DNA of 64,000 nucleotides, from positions 973,001 through 1,037,000 of the forward strand of contig NZ_OY829945.1 in assembly GCF_963556105.2 (NCBI RefSeq), given 5' to 3'. Source of the DNA: an uncultured Tolumonas sp. (GTDB taxonomy: Bacteria > Pseudomonadota > Gammaproteobacteria > Enterobacterales > Aeromonadaceae). Both the position numbers and the translations under genes were made by a program. The notes under the pieces were generated by a model. It searched no databases and was not told the DNA's origin. It saw nothing but the letters and a program-made list of their open reading frames with translations. Positions 47,244-58,223 of the stretch are shown one piece after another (within the stretch, counting starts at the first letter, position 1; each line of letters begins with the position of its first letter).

Positions 47244-49160
47244 ATGAAAACGCGAATAGTTGTGCTATTACTCGGTAGTTTGATGGCATTCAATGTCATG
47301 GCATCATCTTCTTTGACTGCTGAACGCACCCGCTTTACGACCATATTGCAACAACTCAAAAACGGCAATTTCAGCTCGCTGGCTTCTGCGAAAGAAGAGC
47401 TAGCTGACTATCCGCTATTACCTTATCTTGATTATTATGCGCTCTCCACGTCGCCGGATATCACTCGTTTGAATGAGGTGCAGCATTTTGTTGCGCAATA
47501 TCCGCAAAGTTATCTCGCCAGCCGGCTGACAGAAAGTTATGCCTATCTGTTGATGCAAAACAATCTGTGGAAAGAATATTTACAACTGCAGCCGACCGAA
47601 CCGCAATCGATGACGTTACGTTGCGCTTGGTATATGGCGCAATATCAAACCGGGCAAACAGATAAAGCCGCTGAATTTGCTCGTAGCATCTGGTTTTATG
47701 GCCATTCTCGCCCAGCCACCTGTGACAGCTTATTTTCATTATGGAAACAAGCGGGTGGAATGACAGAAGAAGATATATGGCAACGTATGGTTCTCGCGTT
47801 TAAAGCAGACGAACCTCGGTTGATGAACCATCTGCTGCAACAAATGACGAGCAGCAATAATATTTTTTACGCCAGTAAACTGATTTCTGTGTATGCGCAG
47901 CCAGAAAAGGTCGAAACGTTATTACCCGTCGCCAGTGACAGTAAAACCCGACAAATTGCCGGTTTAGCGTTACAACGCTGGGCGGATAACAGCACTGAAG
48001 CTGTGTTATCGCGTTATTTGGGCATAAAAGCGCGTTATCAGCTCAGTGAAGCCGATTTGGTTGCTGTTAAAACCCAAATCGCCCGTGACATGATGTTGGA
48101 ACGCATTAAAACCTCCCGTTCGTGGCTAGATAATAGCCTGCTGCAATTACGGGACAATTCTTTGCTGGAACTGCGCGTTCGTTTAGCACTGGCAGAAATG
48201 GACTGGCCAGCCATTAAAAAATGGATCAACCTGATGCCGCGTGCCGGACGCGATGATATCCACTGGTCATATTGGTTAGCGCGCGCGGAACAGCAGCTGG
48301 GTAATAAAGCGCATGCCAACGCTCTGTTCCAGCAAGCCAGTTATGATCGCAGTTATTACGGTTTTATGGCCGCGATTCAGTCGGGAATGCCGATCCATAT
48401 TACCGAAGATAATTTGGAACCAGAGTATGACTGGCGTGAGGCAACCCGGTTATGGCCGGCGTTACTGCGTATTGAAGAGCTGATTGCGTTAGATGAAACC
48501 GGTATGGCGCGTAATGAATGGCTGTTTCTGCTCGATCAATCACCTTATGAAAACAAACTACAGTTAGGGCTGGTAGCACAACAGCGTGGCTGGGCGCATC
48601 TGGGCATTCAGGCCAGCATTCGCGCCAAAGCAAAAAATGCCCTGTCTTTGCGTTTTCCGACGCCGAAACAGTCGATGTTTTCCCGTTATGCCAAAGCCCG
48701 TGATGTTGATGCCAGTTTGTTGTATGCATTGGCGCGTCAGGAAAGTGCGATGTATGAACGTGCACAGTCACAAGTCGGGGCATCTGGTCTGATGCAACTG
48801 ATGCCGGCAACTGCGGCTCTGACAGCGAAAAAATTAGGGGAAACACCGCCATCGCCTTCTTCGTTGACGAATGCCGACACCAACATTCGGTTGGGTAGTG
48901 CTTATATCAAAGGCTTGCTCGATCAATATGATGGCAACCGTGTATTGGCGGCGGCGGCCTATAATGCGGGCCCAGGTCGGGTGCGTAAATGGCGTAATCA
49001 AAGTAATGGTCAACCGGTAGATTTATGGGTAGAAAATATTCCGTATAAAGAAACCCGTAATTATGTGCAGAACGTGATGGTCTTTAATGCCATTTATCAG
49101 GAACGTCTGAACCAGCCGGTTGATTTTTTGAGCGACAGTGAACGTCGACTGCGTTATTAA
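47244..49160 (+). CDS. slt: Soluble lytic murein transglycosylase Slt
   Basis: About 638 residues from the ATG at 47244, giving a signal peptide (KTRIVVLLLGSLMAFNVMAS). The long helical U and L domains are followed by the C-terminal SLT domain: the catalytic Glu in LARQESAMYERAQSQVGASG, then LMQLMPATAALTAK and AAAYNAGPGRVRKW. It cleaves peptidoglycan glycan strands in the periplasm, making anhydro-muropeptides. The open frame extends to 47208, but that would put 12 residues before the signal. Confidence 0.95.
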   Translation: MKTRIVVLLLGSLMAFNVMASSSLTAERTRFTTILQQLKNGNFSSLASAKEELADYPLLPYLDYYALSTSPDITRLNEVQHFVAQYPQSYLASRLTESYAYLLMQNNLWKEYLQLQPTEPQSMTLRCAWYMAQYQTGQTDKAAEFARSIWFYGHSRPATCDSLFSLWKQAGGMTEEDIWQRMVLAFKADEPRLMNHLLQQMTSSNNIFYASKLISVYAQPEKVETLLPVASDSKTRQIAGLALQRWADNSTEAVLSRYLGIKARYQLSEADLVAVKTQIARDMMLERIKTSRSWLDNSLLQLRDNSLLELRVRLALAEMDWPAIKKWINLMPRAGRDDIHWSYWLARAEQQLGNKAHANALFQQASYDRSYYGFMAAIQSGMPIHITEDNLEPEYDWREATRLWPALLRIEELIALDETGMARNEWLFLLDQSPYENKLQLGLVAQQRGWAHLGIQASIRAKAKNALSLRFPTPKQSMFSRYAKARDVDASLLYALARQESAMYERAQSQVGASGLMQLMPATAALTAKKLGETPPSPSSLTNADTNIRLGSAYIKGLLDQYDGNRVLAAAAYNAGPGRVRKWRNQSNGQPVDLWVENIPYKETRNYVQNVMVFNAIYQERLNQPVDFLSDSERRLRY

Positions 49161-49176
49161 CTAGTCAGGAGCCAGC

Positions 49177-49989
49177 ATGACTCGCGATATTTCCATTATT
49201 GGTCTTGGCTGGCTTGGATGGCCACTGGCAAAACAATTGATGGCCAGTGGTTACAACGTACGGGGTTCAGTCACCTCAATTGCCAAACAACAGCAATTAT
49301 TGGCCGAGTTACCTGAGATGAATGTGCACTGTTGGCAAGCTGATGAACAAGCGGCATTGCCTGAAGCTTTGCTTGCTCCAGTGATGATCATCACCATCCC
49401 ACCGGGAAAACTCAGTCATTACTTCTTAGCATTACAGTCGTTGGTTTCACAAGCCAGACAACACGGTGTAGAGCGACTGATTTATATCAGTTCGACCTCG
49501 GTTTATGGTGGTACGGGGTGTTGTGACGAAACCACGCCATTGCAACCAGAAACGGCACAAGCAGCCACACTCGTGCAAGTTGAGCAGTGCGTACAACAAG
49601 CTGGATTTATGTGCTGGAACATATTGCGACCGTCCGGTCTCATTGGTCCGGGTCGTTATCCGGGGCGTTTTCTGAGTGGTAAAACACTGGATGCCGGTGG
49701 CCGAGTCGTTAATTTAGTACATCAGCGTGATGTGATCGGGGTCATCATGGCTTTATTAAAGCAGCCTCACAGCGGCATATTTAATCTGGCGGCACCTGAT
49801 CATCCAACCCGGGCCACCTTTTATCAGCAGGCCTGCCAACTAGCCGAATTACCACTACCGCTGTTTAGTGATATGAACGATGACGGCAAAATGATCTGTG
49901 CGGATAAAGTGGAAACAGAACTGGGTTACCATTATCAAATTCACGATCTTCTCTTATGGTTGCAACAAGTTGCTGCAGGTGAGCAATGA
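49177..49989 (+). CDS. NAD-dependent epimerase/dehydratase-fold protein (YeeZ-like)
   Basis: A 270-residue Rossmann-fold protein. DISIIGLGWLGWPLAKQLMA is a GxGxxG nucleotide site. The substrate region carries LIYISSTSVYGGTGCCDETT, with the family's Ser-Tyr pattern but a modified YxxxK. It matches YeeZ-type atypical SDRs of unknown substrate. CAGGAG precedes the ATG. Its stop overlaps the next gene (ATGA), so the two are one transcript with slt. Confidence 0.82.
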   Translation: MTRDISIIGLGWLGWPLAKQLMASGYNVRGSVTSIAKQQQLLAELPEMNVHCWQADEQAALPEALLAPVMIITIPPGKLSHYFLALQSLVSQARQHGVERLIYISSTSVYGGTGCCDETTPLQPETAQAATLVQVEQCVQQAGFMCWNILRPSGLIGPGRYPGRFLSGKTLDAGGRVVNLVHQRDVIGVIMALLKQPHSGIFNLAAPDHPTRATFYQQACQLAELPLPLFSDMNDDGKMICADKVETELGYHYQIHDLLLWLQQVAAGEQ

Positions 49990-50831
49990 GATTGCCTTTT
50001 TTTGTTGTTGCCATCATTGCGGTATTTCTGAGCGGATGTTTAGAGATCCCATCGCAGGAAACCTTATCGACCAATGTGGGGCCACGGCTGGTTGACCGTT
50101 GTCCGCTCGTGGTTCCGGCTACGCGTCAGCAGGTCAATGGTTTTGCTTCAAGCTTTCGGTTAACCACTTGGAATTTGCATAAATTTCAGCGTGCAAATTG
50201 GCAAAAACAAGCCACGGTTTTAGCACAGCACAGCGACATCTTGTTGTTTCAGGAAGCGATGGAGCGACCTGCGTTAAGCCAGTTGTTACAACAAGCGCAT
50301 TTTAACTGGCAGCAAGTGCAGGCATTTAGGTTGGAAGGCGAAGTAACCGGAGTGTTAAATGCCTCATCTGTACCGGCATTATATAACTGCTCATTACGTG
50401 AATTAGAGCCGGTGAGCCGTATTCCTAAATCTGCATTGGTGACACTCTATCCACTAGCGGAGAGTAGCTACCCATTACTGGCGATTAATGTGCATGGTAT
50501 CAACTTTGAATTATCGATGGCGGCTTATCACCGGCAGATGGAGCGCATATTCCTGCTTGCAAAAGGTTACCCAGGCCCGGTTGTCTTAGCGGGGGATTTT
50601 GCAACCTGGGGCGATAGACGTAGTGCGTATTTGTTAACGCTGGCCAGACAAAGTGGTTTTGATGAAGCGCTGCCAATGCCTGATTTACGGGCGTTGGTGA
50701 TGTCGAGGCCGGTAGATCATATTTTTTACCGCAAATTACTGTTAAAAACAGTGGGTAATCAAGCGACGAATACTTCTGATCATAACCCGCTCTGGGCCGA
50801 ATTTTCGGTGATCAGAAATCAAGTCAAATAA
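49986..50831 (+). CDS. Endonuclease/exonuclease/phosphatase-fold lipoprotein
   Basis: A 281-residue protein. The signal peptide ends in a lipobox (AVFLSGC), so it is probably a lipoprotein. The DNase I-like fold shows FRLTTWNLHKFQ, ILLFQEAMERP, VVLAGDFATW and SRPVDHIFYR with SDHNPLWAEF at the end, which are the metal- and phosphate-binding motifs. It resembles YafD-like members with an envelope location. The substrate is unknown. It overlaps the preceding gene by four bases. Confidence 0.83.
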   Translation: MRLPFFVVAIIAVFLSGCLEIPSQETLSTNVGPRLVDRCPLVVPATRQQVNGFASSFRLTTWNLHKFQRANWQKQATVLAQHSDILLFQEAMERPALSQLLQQAHFNWQQVQAFRLEGEVTGVLNASSVPALYNCSLRELEPVSRIPKSALVTLYPLAESSYPLLAINVHGINFELSMAAYHRQMERIFLLAKGYPGPVVLAGDFATWGDRRSAYLLTLARQSGFDEALPMPDLRALVMSRPVDHIFYRKLLLKTVGNQATNTSDHNPLWAEFSVIRNQVK

Positions 50832-50883
50832 GAAAGGAGCAATATCCTTTTACTCTATATGGTTAAAAAATAACCATCGCCAA

Positions 50884-50918
50884 GGCGGATTACACGGGCT
50901 ATAATCCGCCGCCATTTT
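50884..50918 (+). terminator. Rho-independent terminator before ygiQ
   Basis: GGCGGATTA-CACGGGCTA-TAATCCGCC followed by GCCATTTTT. The 9-bp stem is perfect. It closes the transcript from slt onward. Confidence 0.75.
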
Positions 50919-50939
50919 TCTCTGTGATGTAAATAGAAT

Positions 50940-53297
50940 ATGACCCAACCAGAAACCTTACTGTTTGATTATCCGAAATATTGGGCGGAATGCTTTGGGC
51001 CTGCGCCGTTTCTGCCCATGTCCCGCAGTGAGATGGATCAACTCGGTTGGGACAGTTGCGATATTATTGTGGTCTGCGGTGATGCCTATGTTGATCATCC
51101 GAGTTTCGGTATGGCGATTGTTGGCCGTTTTCTGGAAGCACAGGGGTTCCGCGTTGGTTTGATCTGTCAGCCAGATTGGAACAATAAAAACGACTTCATG
51201 AAGCTGGGTAAACCGAATCTGTTTTTCGGGGTCAGCGCCGGCAACATGGATTCGATGATCAACCGTTATACCGCGGATAAAAAATTACGTCACGATGACG
51301 CTTATACACCAAATAATGAAGGTGGTAAGCGCCCGGATCGTGCCACCTTGGTTTATTCTCAGCGCTGTAAAGAAGCCTATAAAGATGTGCCAGTGGTGTT
51401 AGGGGGTATTGAAGCCTCGCTGCGTCGTATTGGTCACTACGATTACTGGTCGGAAACCATTCGCCGTTCGGTGCTGGTCGATGCTAAAGCCGATCTGCTG
51501 GTATTCGGTAACGCGGAACGTCCGTTAACTGAAATTGCGCATCGTTTTGCCCGCGGTGAAACCGTCGCTGATATGCAGGATATTCGCGGCACGGCGGTGA
51601 TCAGAAAAGGGCCACTACCGGAATGGAAAGGCGTCGACTCTTCACGGTTAGATCAAATTGGTCATATTGATCCGATCCCAAATCCGTATATGGAAAATGC
51701 GCCTTGCGCAACCGATGCCGCTGTTGAGCCCGAAAAACCGAAAGCGGTGGTGGTGCAGCCACCAAAACCGAAGCCATGGGAAAAAACCTATGTGCTGCTG
51801 CCTTCGTATGAAAAAGTAAAAGCCGATCGGGTGTTGTACGCTCACACTTCGCGAATTTTACATCACGAAACTAATCCGGGTTGTGCGCGAGCGCTGTTGC
51901 AGCAGCATGGCGATAAAACATTGTGGGTGAACCCACCCGCATTACCGTTGAATACTGAAGAGATGGATTGGGTGTTTGCCTTACCCTTCCAGCGTGTGCC
52001 GCATCCATCGTATAAAGGCGCGAAAATTCCCGCCTACGACATGATCAAAACTTCCGTGAATATCATGCGTGGTTGTTTTGGTGGCTGTTCATTCTGCTCA
52101 ATCACCGAGCATGAAGGGCGTCAGATCCAAAGCCGTTCGCATGAATCGATTTTGACTGAGATTGAAGAGATCCGCGATAAAGTGCCGGGTTTTACCGGTG
52201 TGATTTCCGATCTGGGTGGCCCGACTGCCAACATGTATAAGCTGCGCTGTAAGAGCCCTCGCGCGGAAGAAACCTGCCGTCGTGCCTCGTGCGTGTTCCC
52301 AAGCATCTGTCCACATATGGACACCGACCACACGCCAACGATTGAACTGTATCGCAAAGCGCGTGATCTGAAAGGCATCAAGAAGATCCTGATTGCATCG
52401 GGTGTGCGTTACGATCTGGCGGTACAAGATCCGCGTTATGTGCGCGAATTGGTGAAACACCATGTCGGCGGTTATCTAAAAATTGCCCCGGAACATACCG
52501 AAGAAGGCCCATTATCGAAGATGATGAAGCCGGGTATGGGCAGTTATTACAAATTCAAAGAGCTGTTTGATAAATATTCCAAGGAAGCGGGAAAAGAGCA
52601 GTTCCTGATCCCGTATTTTATTGCCGCCCATCCGGGTACCACCGATGAAGATATGGTGAATCTGGCGTTGTGGCTCAAGCAAAATAACTTCCGTCTGGAT
52701 CAGGTGCAAAACTTCTACCCGTCACCGCTGGCAAACGCGACGACCATGTATTACACCGAGCTCGATCCGCTGCATAAGATCGATTACAAGTCGGATAAAA
52801 TGTTTGTTGCAAAAGGCGAGATCCGTCGTCGCTTCCACAAAGCAGTGTTGCGTTATCACGACCCGGCGAACTGGCCGAAACTGCGCGAAGAGTTCATGGC
52901 GCGCGGTTGGGGTCATCTGATTGGTAAAGGGCCGGGTTGTCTGATCCCCGAAGAGAGCAAAACACCAAGCCGTCAGCGTAAATTGGCCACAATGCAGAAA
53001 ACCGGTCAGATCGCTCTGACGCGTCATTTACCGATGGAACAGCAACGTCGTTCAGCAGATGACAGCCATAAAGCAAAACCAGCTGGCAACAATGGTAAAC
53101 GCCCGGCAAGTAATAAAAAGCCGGTGTTAGCGAAACCTGTTGCAGGCGCTTCAGCCCAAGGTAAACCGGCCCAAGGGAAAGCGACTCATGGTAAACCTGC
53201 GCACGGTAAATCGTCAGCCAATGGCAAACCGGCAGCACAACGCCCAGCGGCAAGTAGCCAACGTCAGCAAGGTGGTGGGGCTTCACGCGCCCGTTAA
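50940..53297 (+). CDS. ygiQ: YgiQ-family radical SAM protein
   Basis: A 785-residue protein. The radical SAM cluster motif CFGGCSFC (in [20 protein letters not shown], about residues 376-395) follows an N-terminal B12-binding-like domain ([18 protein letters not shown]). The C-terminal 100 residues are low-complexity with repeated GKPA/HGK units. The family is widespread and its reaction is undefined. Monocistronic, between a terminator and a small exported protein gene. Confidence 0.95.
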   Translation: MTQPETLLFDYPKYWAECFGPAPFLPMSRSEMDQLGWDSCDIIVVCGDAYVDHPSFGMAIVGRFLEAQGFRVGLICQPDWNNKNDFMKLGKPNLFFGVSAGNMDSMINRYTADKKLRHDDAYTPNNEGGKRPDRATLVYSQRCKEAYKDVPVVLGGIEASLRRIGHYDYWSETIRRSVLVDAKADLLVFGNAERPLTEIAHRFARGETVADMQDIRGTAVIRKGPLPEWKGVDSSRLDQIGHIDPIPNPYMENAPCATDAAVEPEKPKAVVVQPPKPKPWEKTYVLLPSYEKVKADRVLYAHTSRILHHETNPGCARALLQQHGDKTLWVNPPALPLNTEEMDWVFALPFQRVPHPSYKGAKIPAYDMIKTSVNIMRGCFGGCSFCSITEHEGRQIQSRSHESILTEIEEIRDKVPGFTGVISDLGGPTANMYKLRCKSPRAEETCRRASCVFPSICPHMDTDHTPTIELYRKARDLKGIKKILIASGVRYDLAVQDPRYVRELVKHHVGGYLKIAPEHTEEGPLSKMMKPGMGSYYKFKELFDKYSKEAGKEQFLIPYFIAAHPGTTDEDMVNLALWLKQNNFRLDQVQNFYPSPLANATTMYYTELDPLHKIDYKSDKMFVAKGEIRRRFHKAVLRYHDPANWPKLREEFMARGWGHLIGKGPGCLIPEESKTPSRQRKLATMQKTGQIALTRHLPMEQQRRSADDSHKAKPAGNNGKRPASNKKPVLAKPVAGASAQGKPAQGKATHGKPAHGKSSANGKPAAQRPAASSQRQQGGGASRAR

Positions 53298-53356
53298 TGG
53301 GCGCTATTCTGGCAGGCGGGTATTCAGATAAGTTGTTAATCAGATAGGTTATTAAC

Positions 53357-53812
53357 ATGCGTACATGGATCAACCGCCTGCTGTTGTTAGTCAGTTTTGT
53401 CAGTGTCAGTGTTTGGGCTGCCACGGAAGATAGTGCGTTGACACTGGCTGATCTGATCGGTGGCAAACAGCAATTCAATCTGTTCAGTCATCAGGTGTTG
53501 AATAAGATGATCCGTCAGCAACCCGAGCTGGCACGTTATCAACCGGTGGTACAGAAATGGGGTAAGGAAAATCTGACTTGGGCGCGTATGCGTACTGAGT
53601 TAGCTATCGCCTACCATGCTCATTTTACCGAGCAGGAGATCCAACAGATGATCCTGTTTTTCCGCACGGCGGCCGGGCAAAAATATCTGCGTTATTCTCC
53701 GTTATTGCAGGAAGAAACGGTGACTATCGGTCAACGTATTACGCATGAACAGCAGCCGAAATTACTGGAAATGTTGCAACAGGCCAGACAAAATTCTTCA
53801 TCCAGCCACTGA
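53357..53812 (+). CDS. Exported DUF2059-domain protein
   Basis: A 151-residue protein with a signal peptide (RTWINRLLLLVSFVSVSVWA). The helical domain with FTEQEIQQMILFFRTAAGQK and YLRYSPLLQEE is the DUF2059 pattern, common in envelope proteins of proteobacteria and of unknown function. Its 3' end overlaps the convergent EAL-GGDEF gene by 15 bases. Confidence 0.8.
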   Translation: MRTWINRLLLLVSFVSVSVWAATEDSALTLADLIGGKQQFNLFSHQVLNKMIRQQPELARYQPVVQKWGKENLTWARMRTELAIAYHAHFTEQEIQQMILFFRTAAGQKYLRYSPLLQEETVTIGQRITHEQQPKLLEMLQQARQNSSSSH

Positions 53813-55546
53813 GCATAATTCCGGTGCCGAGCATTCGGATTCGGATACGGCAGAGAAATCAAACCGCTGATTATCAAGACAATAGAGATGCCCAGGTGTT
53901 CCTTTGGCGCGATGTTTGGCGGTGCTTAACGTGGTACTCACCTGGCTGGCAGTCAAAGACAGATCGGGTGTGTAAGGGAAGACTCCAACCGATAAGTCAA
54001 CCAGCGGAAATTTCCGCGGATTCCCGTCCCGATCCTTACTGTAAATACCGTTATTGATGATGTCTTCATTGCGATAATAATGCAGTCGCTGCCGGCGGAA
54101 CTCGGCTTGTAGCTCTTTAATCGGCGCGATCCATTCATCCTGTTGTAACAACAAAATAAAGTCGTCACCGCCCAAATGGCCGATGAAATTATGTTGTTGG
54201 CCAAAATACTGCCGTAACAATCTGGCGACCAGCTTGATCATCATATCACCGCGTTCATAGCCACAAACATCATTGTAGGGTTTGAAATCATTCAAATCGC
54301 AATATGCCAGCAGGAAGGGTTTGTTTTCCTGTAAGCTTTTTTCGATAGCCCGCTGGATCGGTACATTACCGGGTAACAAGGTCAGCGGGTTGGCATAACG
54401 TGCCATAGTAAGCTTGTATTGGGTTAGTTTGCGCATCAGATCGCGTAAGCGTCCCAGACCCAGATATTTACCGTCTTCACAAATAATGAACCAGGCGTCT
54501 AATTCCTCTTCTTCTTCATGTTCAACCAGTAATTGACTGACTTTCAGTAAAGATTGATTCACATCGACCATGATGGGTTTATCCATCAACTTGGCGACCG
54601 GCGCTTTGGCGTACAGTGAATGACCAAACTGCTCAGCAAAATGACGCAGTAACGTATGGCGTTTCAAGATGCCTAATGGTGTACCTTGCGCATCTAACAC
54701 GGGGTAGCAGTTAGCGTCGGGTTGTTTACGAAACAACTCCATGGCATTCATGCCATTCACATCTGGTGAGATAGGTGGGATATGCACGACTAACTCACGT
54801 AGAGGGGCGGTCGCCTGACGAGATTCTTCACTGTCGACCAGTAACTCTGCCGGGAACGGTGCGGGAACGGTGGCGGGTTTGCCAAACAGATAACCCTGAC
54901 AATACTGAATGCCAATTTTGCGGGCGACCAGATATTCCTCTTTGCGCTCAACACCTTCCAAAATCATTTTGCAGCCGAGTTTACCGGCCAGATCACACAG
55001 ACTGGCGACGAACTGACGTTTAGTACCATCACTATCAATGTTGGCGGCAAAATAGATATCCAGTTTGACGAAATCCGGGCGTAATTCTGACCATAAACGC
55101 AGCCCCGAATTACCGGCACCCAAATCATCAATCGCGACCATAAAGCCATTTTCTTTTAATGACTTAACCATCTCGATAATGTTGTCACCGGCAGCAGCGG
55201 GATGATTTTCTGTTAATTCGATAACCACTAAGGCTGGTGATAAGCGAGCTTGTTGGGTTGCCTGCAACAGTGGATCAATACCCAGTGTGAGCAATACCGA
55301 AGGGGAAATATTAACAAATAATTTGCCGTTCAATTGTTGCGTCACAAAGCGTTTCATTGCCAATGAGACACACAGCAGCTCAAGCTCGGCTTGCCGCCCT
55401 TCTAATTCTGATTGGCGAAATAGTTCCAAAGGCGAATGTAATAAACTATCTGATGGCCCGCGGCTTAATGCCTCATAACCGAGCACCTGACGTTGTACAT
55501 TATCAAAAATAGGCTGAAACAAAGTTTGGATCTGACACCGCGCCAT
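53798..55546 (-). CDS. EAL-CBS-GGDEF cyclic-di-GMP protein
   Basis: About 582 residues from the ATG at 55546 (an ATG at 55579 is also open). Domain order: EAL (about 5-235) with GYEALSRGP, FVNISPSVL, VIELTENHP, AIDDLGAGNSGL, KLDIYF and ILEGVERKEE, all key residues present; a pair of CBS domains (about 265-390); then a GGDEF domain with GGDDF (IGHLGGDDFILLL). The Glu-to-Asp change in the signature may lower cyclase activity, so phosphodiesterase activity or a regulatory GGDEF is likely. CBS suggests nucleotide sensing. Confidence 0.9.
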   Translation of the reverse strand: MARCQIQTLFQPIFDNVQRQVLGYEALSRGPSDSLLHSPLELFRQSELEGRQAELELLCVSLAMKRFVTQQLNGKLFVNISPSVLLTLGIDPLLQATQQARLSPALVVIELTENHPAAAGDNIIEMVKSLKENGFMVAIDDLGAGNSGLRLWSELRPDFVKLDIYFAANIDSDGTKRQFVASLCDLAGKLGCKMILEGVERKEEYLVARKIGIQYCQGYLFGKPATVPAPFPAELLVDSEESRQATAPLRELVVHIPPISPDVNGMNAMELFRKQPDANCYPVLDAQGTPLGILKRHTLLRHFAEQFGHSLYAKAPVAKLMDKPIMVDVNQSLLKVSQLLVEHEEEEELDAWFIICEDGKYLGLGRLRDLMRKLTQYKLTMARYANPLTLLPGNVPIQRAIEKSLQENKPFLLAYCDLNDFKPYNDVCGYERGDMMIKLVARLLRQYFGQQHNFIGHLGGDDFILLLQQDEWIAPIKELQAEFRRQRLHYYRNEDIINNGIYSKDRDGNPRKFPLVDLSVGVFPYTPDLSLTASQVSTTLSTAKHRAKGTPGHLYCLDNQRFDFSAVSESECSAPELCSVAG

Positions 55547-55724
55547 AATGACGTCGAGTTCGGTAATCACTATGATCATTCCTGATTAAATAGTGTGATG
55601 CCGGTCATGCTAACGCGGGTGTATGACAATTTTATTGCCGCTTTCTGGTTCACCATATTTTGCAAGCAATGCCTCATGCTCTCTGTTAAAATGCGCGCCA
55701 GTTTAGTGAGTACAGGGAGTTCAT

Positions 55725-56207
55725 GTGGTCTGGATTGATTACGCAATTCTGGCGGTGATTGGTTTATCATCCCTGATCAGTCTGATCCGTGGTTTCGTTA
55801 AAGAAGCCCTTTCTCTCGTCACCTGGTTTGCTGCTTTCTTTGTCGCCAGTCGGTTCTTTGGCGATCTAGCCGTCTATTTCACTTCTGTTTCCGATAGCAT
55901 GGTGCGTAATGGTATGGCGATTGCCGTGCTGTTCGTGGCAACACTGATTGTGGGTGCCATCGTTAACTATGTTGTTAGTGTACTGGTGAATAAGACGGGA
56001 TTATCGGGTACTGATCGAGTGCTCGGTATTTGTTTTGGCGCAATTCGTGGCGTATTAATTGTTAGTGCGTTGCTGTTCTTTATGGATACTTTTACCAGTG
56101 CTCATGATGCAATTTGGTGGAAGCAATCCATACTTATTCCAGAATTTGGTGTAGTGGTGAACTGGTTCTTTGAGTTCATGAAACACTCATCCAGTTTTAT
56201 TAAGTGA
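55725..56207 (+). CDS. cvpA: Colicin V production family membrane protein CvpA
   Basis: A 160-residue protein with four hydrophobic helices ([20 protein letters not shown] at the start). It starts at GTG 55725 with AGGGAG five bases upstream; the nearby ATG at 55723 is out of frame. CvpA affects envelope homeostasis and colicin V export in Escherichia. It is followed by purF, the same order as in enteric bacteria. Confidence 0.93.
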   Translation: MVWIDYAILAVIGLSSLISLIRGFVKEALSLVTWFAAFFVASRFFGDLAVYFTSVSDSMVRNGMAIAVLFVATLIVGAIVNYVVSVLVNKTGLSGTDRVLGICFGAIRGVLIVSALLFFMDTFTSAHDAIWWKQSILIPEFGVVVNWFFEFMKHSSSFIK

Positions 56208-56234
56208 TTATTGGCATTTCGAGGAAGAGAAGAG

Positions 56235-57758
56235 ATGTGTGGTATTGTCGGCATTGTTGGCACCAGTCCTGTCAACCAGGCCTTATATGATTCACTGACG
56301 GTGTTACAACACCGCGGGCAGGACGCCGCAGGGATCGTGACTATCAGTGATAACACGTTCAAGCAGCGTAAAGCCAATGGCCTCGTGAAAGACGTATTCG
56401 AAACACGTCATATGCAACGTCTGAAAGGCAATATCGGTATCGGTCATGTGCGTTATCCGACTGCTGGTAGCTCCAGTGCCGCAGAAGCACAGCCATTTTA
56501 CGTCAACTCTCCATTTGGTATTGCGCTGGCCCATAACGGTAACCTGACCAATGCGAAAGAACTGCGCGATTTACAAACTCAACAAACTCGCCGTCACATC
56601 AATACGACGTCTGATTCTGAAGTTCTGCTGAATACCTTTGCTTATGAGCTGGATAAAACAGTCGGTACTGATTTATCTGCGGAAGAAGTTTTTGCGGCGG
56701 TCAGCCGTGTACATGCGCAGATCCGTGGTGCATATGCGGTAGTTGCTGTGATCATCGGTCATGGTCTGCTGGCATTCCGCGATCCAAACGGCATTCGTCC
56801 GTTGGTGCTGGGTCGTCGTGCTTCTGAAGAAAGCGGTCGTTACGAATACATGGTGGCTTCTGAAAGCGTGGCGTTGGATGTACAAGGCTTTGAAGTGATG
56901 CGTGATGTGGCACCGGGTGAAGCGGTGTACATTTCTGCGCAAGGCGAACTGTCGACCAAACAGTGTGCGCATAATCCTGATCATTGCCCATGTATTTTCG
57001 AATATGTGTATTTTGCTCGTCCTGATTCATTTATCGACAAAGTGTCTGTGTATGCGGCTCGTGTGCATATGGGTCAGAAGCTGGGCGATAAAATTGCGCG
57101 TGACTGGAAAGATTTGGATATCGATGTAGTTATCCCGATCCCGGAAACTTCTTGCGATATCGCGCTGGAAATTGCGCAGAAGCTGAATAAACCATACCGT
57201 CAGGGTTTTGTGAAAAACCGCTACATCGGTCGTACCTTCATTATGCCGGGTCAGACCCAGCGTAAAAAATCAGTGCGCAACAAACTGAACGCGATCTCTT
57301 CTGAATTCAAAGGCAAGAATGTGCTGCTGGTGGATGACTCGATTGTGCGTGGTACTACCTCGGCGCAGATCGTGGATATGGCGCGTGAAGCGGGTGCAGA
57401 GAAAGTTTACTTTGCCTCAGCGGCTCCGGAAATTCGTTTCCCGAACGTGTACGGTATCGATATGCCAGTAGCCAGCGAACTGATTGCTTATGGTCGTGAA
57501 GTGAATGAGATCTGTCAGCTGATCCGCGCTGATGGGCTGATTTTCCAAGACTTAAGTGATTTGGAAGCGGCAGTGCGTGAATGTAATCCAGAAATCAAAC
57601 AATTTGAAACATCGGTATTTAATGGCAAATATATTACCGGTGATATCAATGATGATTATCTGGCATTCCTGAACAACCTGCGTAATGACGATGCCAAAGC
57701 CGATCGTGAGTGGAGTGAATCCACGGCCGATTTAGAGCTGTATAACGGCGAAAATTAA
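56235..57758 (+). CDS. purF: Amidophosphoribosyltransferase PurF
   Basis: A 507-residue enzyme that makes phosphoribosylamine, the first step of purine synthesis. It starts MCGIVGIVG, so that Cys2 becomes the N-terminal nucleophile; the open frame to 56211 is therefore not used. The glutaminase ([14 protein letters not shown]) and PRTase ([20 protein letters not shown]) motifs are intact. A GAGGAAGAGAAG stretch precedes the start. It follows cvpA and ends at a strong terminator. Confidence 0.97.
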   Translation: MCGIVGIVGTSPVNQALYDSLTVLQHRGQDAAGIVTISDNTFKQRKANGLVKDVFETRHMQRLKGNIGIGHVRYPTAGSSSAAEAQPFYVNSPFGIALAHNGNLTNAKELRDLQTQQTRRHINTTSDSEVLLNTFAYELDKTVGTDLSAEEVFAAVSRVHAQIRGAYAVVAVIIGHGLLAFRDPNGIRPLVLGRRASEESGRYEYMVASESVALDVQGFEVMRDVAPGEAVYISAQGELSTKQCAHNPDHCPCIFEYVYFARPDSFIDKVSVYAARVHMGQKLGDKIARDWKDLDIDVVIPIPETSCDIALEIAQKLNKPYRQGFVKNRYIGRTFIMPGQTQRKKSVRNKLNAISSEFKGKNVLLVDDSIVRGTTSAQIVDMAREAGAEKVYFASAAPEIRFPNVYGIDMPVASELIAYGREVNEICQLIRADGLIFQDLSDLEAAVRECNPEIKQFETSVFNGKYITGDINDDYLAFLNNLRNDDAKADREWSESTADLELYNGEN

Positions 57759-57766
57759 GCTTAAAG

Positions 57767-57789
57767 CAGAGCCCCGTTAAGGGGCTCTG
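57767..57789. terminator. Rho-independent terminator after purF
   Basis: CAGAGCCCC-GTTAA-GGGGCTCTG, a 9-bp perfect stem followed by TTGTTT. It sits between the convergent purF and cowN genes. Confidence 0.85.
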
Positions 57790-57794
57790 TTGTT

Positions 57795-58112
57795 TCAACA
57801 GCACTCGATTTCAACGATATCTAATAATGCTAACGCTTCATCATCTTGATACAACTCAAATAACTCTCTGATCTGATTCAAGTTACTGTGAATTAAAAAC
57901 AGATCGTCGGGTTTTGGCCCATTTCCACCCACTGCTTTTTGCTTAAAATATTCCCAGAACTTATTAGTCTTTTCCGGCAGATCAATGTGTTTGCGTATGT
58001 AAGACATCAATAAGCGCGCATTACCATCACAATCAATACCATCAAAGGTGACATACCGATCTGTAGTGGCAACGGCAGGGGCATTTTTTTTCTGTTTACA
58101 GCTGCAGGGCAT
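57795..58112 (-). CDS. cowN: N2-fixation sustaining protein CowN
   Basis: A 105-residue protein. DRYVTFDGIDCDGNARLLMS, LFLIHSNLNQIRELFE and the C-terminal DEALALLDIVEIECC match the CowN family, which keeps nitrogenase working in the presence of carbon monoxide. An N-terminal MPCSCKQKK segment is extra. No nif gene is in the window, so its presence implies nitrogenase elsewhere in the genome. A sigma-54-like sequence lies about 137 bp upstream. Confidence 0.85.
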   Translation of the reverse strand: MPCSCKQKKNAPAVATTDRYVTFDGIDCDGNARLLMSYIRKHIDLPEKTNKFWEYFKQKAVGGNGPKPDDLFLIHSNLNQIRELFELYQDDEALALLDIVEIECC

Positions 58113-58223
58113 CGGCTAATTCCTCAATATTTAAGTGAAGGATCGACCAGCCGGTGTAAAAAGACATTGTTGAATTACTGCGTAATTGCAGCAAAACATA
58201 CAATAAAAAATGAACAAATCAGG

